A DNA stretch of 19,550 nt from Alphaproteobacteria bacterium UBA6411 (GTDB lineage Bacteria > Pseudomonadota > Alphaproteobacteria > CAAGCB01 > CAG-977), in the NCBI GenBank assembly GCA_002438565.1, contig DJPN01000020.1, positions 51,199-70,748 of the forward strand, given 5' to 3'. Of this stretch, positions 13,494-19,550 are shown one piece after another (position 1 is the stretch's first letter; every line of letters begins with the position of its first letter). The position numbers and the translations under genes were made by a program. The notes below the pieces were generated by a model. It did no database searches. It worked only from the letters and a program-made list of their open reading frames with translations, and had not been told where the DNA came from.

Positions 13494-16400
13494 GGGATTT
13501 GTTCGTAACGGAATTGGGCATGGAGCCTGTCGAAAACAACGCCCCCGCGGATTTGCTGGCGGACGAACCCGCGCCGACTTTTCAAGAACAGATTGAACGT
13601 CATTCGTCGGACACTATCGGTGAAACGGAAGACGAAAAGCGGCTGATTGAAAATCTGTTCACGGAAGAAGAGCGCGCGGAAATCGCCAAAATGCCGCAAA
13701 TCGGTTTTTGCGAAGCTATCAAAGGCAAAGGGCTTGTCCGTTCTTTGCCGTTTATCGGCAGCGGGCTGGAAGCCGGCGAAGGCATTGCCGATTTGCAGAT
13801 GCTGGAAAAAGCGAAAAACGGCGACGGAGCCGCAAAGCTGTACATTCGCGACAAAGTGCGCGAGGACATGATAAAGCAAATGCGCGGCACGACAATCGGC
13901 GGGCAGATCGGAAACATACTGAACCAAGCCCCCGCGTTTATGACGGAATTTGCCGTTGCAATGGCGACGTTCGGCGCCGGCGCGGCACCGCAAGCGGCAA
14001 AAGCGGCGACACAGCAGGCTGTCAAAAAAGGCGTAAAAGAGTTTGCCAAGAAAGCACTGACCGTTTCAGCAAAAGCCGCGACGGCGACAGCCGCAATGCC
14101 GCAGTTGACGGCGAACGCATATATCGACCGAAGATTCGCGGGGTCGATGGAACTGACGGACAAAGGCGATTTATTGCTGAAAGACATGGACGAAAGCCCC
14201 GCGCTGACGGCGACAAAAGCGTTTGCCGATTCGTTGGTGGAAGTTTCCAGCGAAATGGCGGGCGGCGCTATTCAAAGCGGCATTTCCAAAATCGCCGCGC
14301 CCGTTTCCAAAATGATGCAGCCCGCCGCCGCCAGAATGGGAGCGCATATTCCCGTCAAGTTCAAGGACGCGCTGTTCCGCGGAATTAAAAAGGTTATGCC
14401 CGACGCGAACATTTCCAAAATGCTGTCCGACAAGGTTTATTTCAACGGCATTTTGGGCGAATACGGCGAGGAACGCTTGGGCGATGTCGCCCGCGCCGTT
14501 CTGGGGCTGAACGAATCGGACAAATCGACGACCGACCAGATTTTGGACGGACTGTTTCCCGACAAGGAACAAATGCTGGCGGAAATCGGCGCGTTCACGA
14601 TTATGGGCGTCGGGTCGCATTCCGCCGTGCGCGCCGTCAACGGATTGATGAAAAAGGGATTTTCACGTCAGCAGGCGGAGGCGACCGTCGCCGATATGAC
14701 CGAAACGCAAAAAGAAGCCCTTGCCAAAAAGGTCGGCATATCGGACAATATCCGTGATTACCCCGTCCGCGAGGTCGCGCTGGACGAAATCACGCTGTCC
14801 GAAGACGTGCCGAATTTTAAAGAGGGCGCGGACGACAGAGGCGTCGTTCCGGGCGAAGAACTGGGCGGGGTGTACGACCGCCGCGGGACAGCCCCGATTG
14901 TCATCTGGGAGCGTTTGGACGGGCGGAAAGAAGTCATCACCGGACGTCACCGCTTGGAACTGGCGCGGCGGACGGGGGAAAAGACGATTCCCGCACAAAC
15001 CGTCAGAGAAGCCGACGGGTTCACGCAAGAAGAAGCGTTGCGGTTTGACGCGGAACAGAACATTCGAGACGAGAAAGGAACAACGAAAGACTATGTCAGA
15101 TACTTCACTCGGACAGTATACGATAAAGGGGAAGCCAGTAAGCGAGGACTTCTTGCGCGCGCTAAGGGAAAACACGGCTGGTCCATCGGAAAGATGGGAT
15201 CGGATTTGCTTAGGTCTGCGTATCTCGGCGGAAAAGTGGCAGAGAGAGCAGCAGTCGCAATCGCCGAAGGAGCCCCCGGAAACGAAAGACTGCAAGCAGT
15301 CGGATTAACCAAAGCCAAAACCATGACGGCGGAAGAGTTGAAAGCGTTTATGTCAATTCTGAGCCGGAGCGGAGAAGCCAAAGAAACGAAAGCCGAACAG
15401 GGAAACTTGTTCGGCTTTGACGATTCTTATCTGAAAGAGCAAGAGCAAATCGCGAAACTGGTTTCGGCTGACAGAAAGAATATCAAAGACAAAATCAAGG
15501 CGGTTAAAGGCGCGCTGCGCAATCCCGAAGCCGCCAAGTCCATGGGACTGTCGTTCGACGTTACGCCGGAGGGCATTCAAAGCGAAGTCGCGCGTTTGGA
15601 AGAGCTGGACGGGAAGCTGGAAAATTTCGCCGTTCATACGGAGCTGTACAAGCATTACCAAGACAAAGCCAGAGGGAACGAAACGGGAAACATCGAAAGC
15701 GTCGCCGAAAACGTTTCCGAAGAGGAAAGCGGATATGCGCCCGACGAAAATCAAGGCGCATTGTTCGCCATAACGCCCGAAACAATGGCGCGTCCCGCCG
15801 CGCTGGCTGAACAAAACATTCAATCGGCGGCGGAAGCGGAAAACGCCGCAACGGTGTTCGGTCGTCCGTTTATGGAGCGCGAAGCAGACCCGAAAGATTT
15901 GGCGGCGGCGCGGTGGACGGATTATCTGCGCCCGCTGAAAGCGTTCGGCAAGGACATCTACCGCAAAGCGCGGCTGTATGCCGGAGTCGGCGGTAAAATT
16001 GAAACGACAATCAAGTATTTCACAACCGATTTGAACGGTAAAAAAACGGGCGAAGGACTGCTGCCCATTGTGGACGATTTCAAGGCGGAGTTCGGCACAA
16101 ACCAGAAAACGGCGGAATACGATTTGGGCGGCTATTTGATTGCCAAGCGTTATTTGGAAGATTTGGAAAAGCGCGACGACGTGTACGTTTCCGACGCGAA
16201 AATCCAAGAAAGCTTGAACTTCGCGGCGTATTTGAAGCAGAAATACGGCGAAAACTTCATGCGTTTCGACCATTACGCCGAACGAATTTACGATTATCAG
16301 CAGCGCGTGTCGCGTTTGTTGGTGGACAGCGGGCTGATGAGTGAAAAAGCCTATGCCAAAATGCTGGAAAACAACCCGCATTATATTCCGTTCTACCGCG

Positions 16401-18817
16401 TTTTGCCCGACGATGTTGTCAAAGAACCGACGCAACAAAATGCGAAAAGCCGCGGAATTTTGAGAAGCAAGAATCCGCTGAAAAAAATTCAAGGCAGCGA
16501 TTTGGACATTCGCAACCCGTTTGCCAGCATTGTAACGAACACGGCGAAAATCGTTTCAAACGCTTATAAAAACGACATCAAACTGCGCGTTGCGAAAATG
16601 CGCCGCGCCATGCCGTCGCTGGTCAAGGAAAAGCTGCCCGACAGAGCAAGCTTTGACAAAGGTTTGCGCGATTTGCTGAAAGCGGGCATAAAGAAACTGG
16701 GCGGGACGTATGAACGAACCAATAAGCGACTAACCGCCGACGGTCGGGCGTTCGGCGTTTATTTGCCCGTCGAAAACAAAATCCGCGAAAAGTTCGGAAG
16801 CGATGCCGCGCTGGCGCATGAGTTCGGGCACATGCTGGATTACAAAGCAGGTTTCGGGAAAGCCGTTTTGACCAACGACGAAGTCCGCGAAGAGCTGAAA
16901 GAGCTGGCAAACGAACGGCTGGGAGCCGTATTGTCCGAAGAAAACGGGCGTTTTGTCCGTGAAACGAAGCAGCCGAAAAAGGATTTTGCCGATTATCTGT
17001 ACGCCGACGAGGAACTGGTCGCCAACCTATACGACGCGTACGTCAACGCGCCCGAACTGCTGCACTCCGTCGCCCCGACGGCGGAAAAACTGGTGAAGCG
17101 GTATGTCGAAAACAGCCCGCATGAATGGCTGAAAGACATTCACAGAACGCTGGACGTCGGTTTTGAAACGATGTACGGCGAACTGGACAGGGCGAAAAAC
17201 ATTGTGCCGTATTATCAGAACGGACAGAAGAAATACATTGAGGTTCATTCCGATTTGTACGAAGCCCTTGAAGGCGTCGAATACTGGAAATCCCCCGCCG
17301 TTATCGACTGGCTGGCGAAATATCCGAACGCGTTGCTGCGGTGGGGCGCGACACAGGCGAACATCACGTTCGCGCTGATCCGCAATCCGCTGCGCGACAC
17401 CATCGACGCGTCGATACAGTCCGGCGTCGGGTTCGTTCCCGTTGTCGATACCCTGCGCGGCGCATACGACGTTTTGATGAAGACGGACACCTACAAAGAA
17501 TGGAAAGCCAACGGCGGAAGCTTTGACAGCTTTATGCAGCTGAACGAAAATTCAAAGCTGAACCCGTACAGGGATTTGTTCGGTCACGCCAGCAAACTGC
17601 GCCTGCTGAACCCGTTTTTCTACATTGAACAGCTGGGCGGGCTGTTTGAAGAAGGAACGCGCGTCGGCGTGTACAGAAAAGGCATTGAAAAGGGAATGTC
17701 CGGCGAAGAAGCCGCTTTCGCGTCGAGGGATTCGACAATCGACTTCGCAAAAGGCGGGACGGTTTCCAAAAACCTTAACCAGTATTTGACGTTTTTCAAT
17801 GCGAACATTCAAGGCTTGGCGACCATGTGCGGGAAATTCAAAGAACACCCCGTTCAGATGAGCGTTCGGGCTTTTGCCGAACTGACGGTGCCGAGCGTTT
17901 TACTGTCGTGGTATTTCACGCACGGTCCCGCGCCGGACGACGACAAACGCGAATACGCCGAAATTCCGGCGTGGCGCAAGAACACGTTTTGGAATATCAA
18001 AATCGGCGGTCGCTGGGTAACCATTCCCAAGCCGTTCGCTTACGGCGCTGTTTTCGCGACATTGCCGCAAGCCGTTGTCGAGGGAAGCATCGAGGGCGGC
18101 AACATCGACTGGAAAGCGCAGGCAAAGAACATTTTTGACGCGTTCAACATTATCGGCGACGCGTCAAGCGCTTTGCCGCTGTTGCCGAGGATTTACCTTG
18201 AACTGCGGTACAACACCAATTTTTACACGGGACAGGATATTGTTCCCGCATACTTGACGGACGTTGAACCGGCGGAACAATTTACGGACAGAACCAGCGA
18301 AATCGCAAAGTTCGCCGGAGAATTGGGGCTTTCCCCCGCGCAAGCCGAACACGTTATCACGTCCATGGGCGCGGGACTGGTGAAAGACGTTCTGAGCTTG
18401 GGCGATATGATGAAAGCGGGAACGCCGACGCGGGAAGCCGGAGAAATGCCCGTCGTGCGCGGCATTATCGGCAGAGAAGCCAGCGGATACAATTCGGAAA
18501 GCGTGCAGAAGTTTATGGACACTTTCGATGAAGTCGAACGGGTGCACAACACGTTGAAGAAGCTGGGGCGGGAGGACGGCGACCGCGCCGACGAATACGC
18601 CGAAAAGCACGAAACCGATTTGGACAGGTACGGCGCGATGAAATCAACGAATAAAGAAATTCGGGCAATAAACAAGGAACTGCGGAAAATCCGCATTGAC
18701 GAAACGCTGACCCCCGACCAAAAACGCGACGAAATGCGCGAATTGCGGAAAGAAATGACCGATATGGCGAGGGACGCATTGGATTATGACAAGGAGCTAA
18801 CGGAGGTTAAAAAATGA
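13490..18817 (+). CDS. Giant polyvalent internal virion protein (ParB-like, HEFGH peptidase motif, LPD38-like)
   Basis: 1775 residues in the place of T7 gp16, hence probably packed in the virion and ejected into the host. In order: an acidic N-terminus; an Ala-rich apolar/amphipathic region (~145-235) beginning APAFMTEFAVAMATFGAGAA; a ParB-like nuclease/NTPase-type domain (~420-620) with the hallmark ITGRHRLELARR (G485-R-H-R-L489) and a following EEALRFDAEQN helix; a helical linker; a region with LAHEFGHMLDY (H1110, E1111, H1114), the HEXXH zinc-peptidase signature; and a C-terminal part with ITFALIRNPLRDTIDASIQSG (RNPLRD at 1298-1303), the mark of large polyvalent protein domain LPD38. A charged helix ends the protein. 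No transglycosylase motif (as in T7 gp16) was recognised. Codon use changes over residues ~527-606. The start overlaps the upstream stop (ATGA), and the stop overlaps the fibre start. Confidence 0.88.
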   Translation: MRDLFVTELGMEPVENNAPADLLADEPAPTFQEQIERHSSDTIGETEDEKRLIENLFTEEERAEIAKMPQIGFCEAIKGKGLVRSLPFIGSGLEAGEGIADLQMLEKAKNGDGAAKLYIRDKVREDMIKQMRGTTIGGQIGNILNQAPAFMTEFAVAMATFGAGAAPQAAKAATQQAVKKGVKEFAKKALTVSAKAATATAAMPQLTANAYIDRRFAGSMELTDKGDLLLKDMDESPALTATKAFADSLVEVSSEMAGGAIQSGISKIAAPVSKMMQPAAARMGAHIPVKFKDALFRGIKKVMPDANISKMLSDKVYFNGILGEYGEERLGDVARAVLGLNESDKSTTDQILDGLFPDKEQMLAEIGAFTIMGVGSHSAVRAVNGLMKKGFSRQQAEATVADMTETQKEALAKKVGISDNIRDYPVREVALDEITLSEDVPNFKEGADDRGVVPGEELGGVYDRRGTAPIVIWERLDGRKEVITGRHRLELARRTGEKTIPAQTVREADGFTQEEALRFDAEQNIRDEKGTTKDYVRYFTRTVYDKGEASKRGLLARAKGKHGWSIGKMGSDLLRSAYLGGKVAERAAVAIAEGAPGNERLQAVGLTKAKTMTAEELKAFMSILSRSGEAKETKAEQGNLFGFDDSYLKEQEQIAKLVSADRKNIKDKIKAVKGALRNPEAAKSMGLSFDVTPEGIQSEVARLEELDGKLENFAVHTELYKHYQDKARGNETGNIESVAENVSEEESGYAPDENQGALFAITPETMARPAALAEQNIQSAAEAENAATVFGRPFMEREADPKDLAAARWTDYLRPLKAFGKDIYRKARLYAGVGGKIETTIKYFTTDLNGKKTGEGLLPIVDDFKAEFGTNQKTAEYDLGGYLIAKRYLEDLEKRDDVYVSDAKIQESLNFAAYLKQKYGENFMRFDHYAERIYDYQQRVSRLLVDSGLMSEKAYAKMLENNPHYIPFYRVLPDDVVKEPTQQNAKSRGILRSKNPLKKIQGSDLDIRNPFASIVTNTAKIVSNAYKNDIKLRVAKMRRAMPSLVKEKLPDRASFDKGLRDLLKAGIKKLGGTYERTNKRLTADGRAFGVYLPVENKIREKFGSDAALAHEFGHMLDYKAGFGKAVLTNDEVREELKELANERLGAVLSEENGRFVRETKQPKKDFADYLYADEELVANLYDAYVNAPELLHSVAPTAEKLVKRYVENSPHEWLKDIHRTLDVGFETMYGELDRAKNIVPYYQNGQKKYIEVHSDLYEALEGVEYWKSPAVIDWLAKYPNALLRWGATQANITFALIRNPLRDTIDASIQSGVGFVPVVDTLRGAYDVLMKTDTYKEWKANGGSFDSFMQLNENSKLNPYRDLFGHASKLRLLNPFFYIEQLGGLFEEGTRVGVYRKGIEKGMSGEEAAFASRDSTIDFAKGGTVSKNLNQYLTFFNANIQGLATMCGKFKEHPVQMSVRAFAELTVPSVLLSWYFTHGPAPDDDKREYAEIPAWRKNTFWNIKIGGRWVTIPKPFAYGAVFATLPQAVVEGSIEGGNIDWKAQAKNIFDAFNIIGDASSALPLLPRIYLELRYNTNFYTGQDIVPAYLTDVEPAEQFTDRTSEIAKFAGELGLSPAQAEHVITSMGAGLVKDVLSLGDMMKAGTPTREAGEMPVVRGIIGREASGYNSESVQKFMDTFDEVERVHNTLKKLGREDGDRADEYAEKHETDLDRYGAMKSTNKEIRAINKELRKIRIDETLTPDQKRDEMRELRKEMTDMARDALDYDKELTEVKK
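15093..15308 (+). CDS. Candidate overprinted gene nested in the polyvalent-protein gene (71 residues)
   Basis: An ATG-started frame in another phase of the same strand lies wholly inside the giant gene, starting MSDTSLGQYTIKGKPVSEDF and ending KDCKQSD. AAAGGA lies about 13 bases before the ATG and GAAAGA closer, so ribosome binding is possible but not ideal. The product is hydrophilic, Glu/Gln/Lys-rich, without membrane segments; no family is recognised. Unlike other shadow frames here, which are Arg/Ser/Cys-rich, its composition looks like a real soluble protein. The main frame over the same bases uses codons such as CTT, CTC, AGG, CGA, GTA, ACT, AGT and TTA more densely than its surroundings. 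Main-frame conservation with other polyvalent proteins is also plausible, so both frames could be used. Alternative: a recombined segment of foreign origin with a chance frame. Confidence 0.35.
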   Translation: MSDTSLGQYTIKGKPVSEDFLRALRENTAGPSERWDRICLGLRISAEKWQREQQSQSPKEPPETKDCKQSD

Positions 18818-19550
18818 CAGTTGAAAGCCAAGTCAGCAAAACGCAAAAAATGGTCATGGGCGCGACAAACACCTATGACTTTTTTTTCCATTGCTTAACA
18901 AAAGACCCGACGGAGGAAGCCGCCAAACAGGCAATCAAAGTTTCCATTTCCGACGGCGTCAATAAAACGGAATTGACGTACGGAACGGATTACACCGTTA
19001 AACTGAACGACGACGGAACGGGCGGAACGGTTACGGTCGCGGATAAAAGAACAAGCGCATATTCGCTGATTGTGTACCGTGAATACGATTACCGACAGAG
19101 CAGCGATTATCAGAATTACAACGCGTTTCCCGCCGACACGCTGGAACACAATTTGGACAAGGCGACAATGTTGTGCCAGCAGTTGCAGGAACAAGCAAAC
19201 CGCGCCGTGACCGTTGATGTCTTTTCAGACACCGACCCCGCAGAATTGGTTGACAAAGTGGAAACGCTTTACGCCGACAAAGACAATCTGGATTTGTTGG
19301 CAGATAATTTGTCCGACATCAAGACGGACGCTGAAAATATCGGCGTCATCAAAACGGCGGCAAACAACATCGGCGCCGTTCAGACCGTCAGCGGAAGCAT
19401 TGAAGCCGTCAAAACCGTATCTGACGCGGTGAATGACGTTGTTCTGTGCGCGGCGGAGATTGCGGCGATTAAAGACGCACCGAACCAAGCGGCGGCGGCG
19501 AACGCGTCGGCAGCGGCGGCTTTGGTCAGTCAGCAGCAGAGCGCCGCCAG
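18814..19550 (+). CDS. Tail fibre protein, N-terminal part (T7 gp17-like), 3' end outside window
   Basis: The frame starts at the ATG at 18814 (overlap ATGA with the previous stop, GGAGG about seven bases upstream) and is open to the window edge, giving 245 residues. The fibre binds the host surface and sets host range. Residues ~1-125 look like the virion-attachment domain of T7-like fibres: beta strands with YDFFFHCLTKD, then VSISDG, LTYGTDYTV, GGTVTVADK and SLIVYREYDYRQSSDYQNYNAFPADTLEHNLDKATM, followed by a QQLQEQANRAV helix. From ~150 on there are repeating N-I-x-x-I/V units (ENIGVIKTAANNIGAVQTVSGSIEAV), a trimeric coiled-coil pattern, then an Ala/Ser-rich heptad stretch. The receptor-binding tip is not in the window. 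Confidence 0.88.
   Translation, partial: MTVESQVSKTQKMVMGATNTYDFFFHCLTKDPTEEAAKQAIKVSISDGVNKTELTYGTDYTVKLNDDGTGGTVTVADKRTSAYSLIVYREYDYRQSSDYQNYNAFPADTLEHNLDKATMLCQQLQEQANRAVTVDVFSDTDPAELVDKVETLYADKDNLDLLADNLSDIKTDAENIGVIKTAANNIGAVQTVSGSIEAVKTVSDAVNDVVLCAAEIAAIKDAPNQAAAANASAAAALVSQQQSAA

Noticed and set aside
14721..15092. Upstream extension of the nested frame (195 codons in total)
   Set aside because: Before 15093 the translated sequence is Arg/Ser/Lys-rich like other shadow frames and main-frame codon use is normal, so only the part from 15093 is of interest.
15353..16492. A 379-codon open frame on the minus strand inside the polyvalent-protein gene
   Set aside because: It is the reverse shadow of a strongly coding + strand gene with recognisable domains; similar long minus-strand frames occur under most genes here because of codon bias, and it shows no recognisable motif or ribosome binding site.
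1..19550. CRISPR array, tRNA, integrase, T7-type RNA polymerase, lysis genes or diversity-generating retroelement
   Set aside because: Read for these and found no spacer-repeat array, no cloverleaf I could support, and no matching protein; the only repeats are those listed.

Overview
The window is a contiguous stretch of a tailed-phage (or prophage) genome of podovirus type. All genes lie on the + strand, tightly packed, many with 1-8 base overlaps. The gene order is replication genes, small and large terminase, GNAT-like protein, small protein, portal, Bbp19-like protein, scaffold, major capsid protein, tail adaptor, tail nozzle, three internal virion (ejection) proteins, and the start of the tail fibre. 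This order and the T7-type proteins (gp8-, gp11-, gp12-, gp14-, gp15- and gp17-like) indicate a short-tailed phage resembling the Bordetella BPP-1 group in layout, with a large polyvalent protein in the position of T7 gp16. The host is probably a Gram-negative bacterium, since ejection proteins of this kind cross a periplasm. The DUF6362 gene and codon use would fit a proteobacterium, perhaps an alphaproteobacterium, but this is only weakly supported. No integrase, lysis gene, RNA polymerase, tRNA or CRISPR array is visible, so lifestyle cannot be decided.

Region by region. Bases 1-1388 hold the end of the replication block: the C-terminal part of a replisome-organiser-like protein with a low-complexity linker, a putative helicase-loader-type protein, and a DUF6362 protein with a helix-turn-helix. 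Bases 1389-1575 are a regulatory spacer with four copies of ATTGTGCA at 10, 10 and 15 base steps, a candidate extended -10 promoter, and a terminator-like hairpin directly before the next ribosome binding site. Bases 1576-4117 hold a 64-residue protein, the terminase subunits and a GNAT-like protein. Bases 4119-8287 hold the head module: a small protein with an exact 30-base tandem duplication, portal, Bbp19-like protein, scaffold, a 112-base spacer with two hairpins, and the capsid protein. Bases 8351-11183 encode the tail tube (adaptor and nozzle). Bases 11192-18817 encode three internal virion proteins, ending with a 1775-residue protein that combines a ParB-like domain, an HEFGH zinc-peptidase motif and an LPD38-like segment. 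The tail fibre gene starts at 18814 and runs off the window.

How they work together: the terminase pumps DNA through the portal into a capsid built on the scaffold. Adaptor and nozzle close the head and form the stubby tail, the fibre binds the host, and the internal proteins are ejected first to make a conduit and probably act in the new host.

The most unusual signal is a 71-codon reading frame nested inside the giant ejection-protein gene (15093-15308). The codon use of the main frame changes across nearly the same interval and returns to normal right after the nested stop codon, which raises the possibility of an overprinted gene. The repeat array plus promoter plus leader hairpin before the packaging genes is the second most interesting element, as a possible late-gene control switch or terminase/replication binding site.
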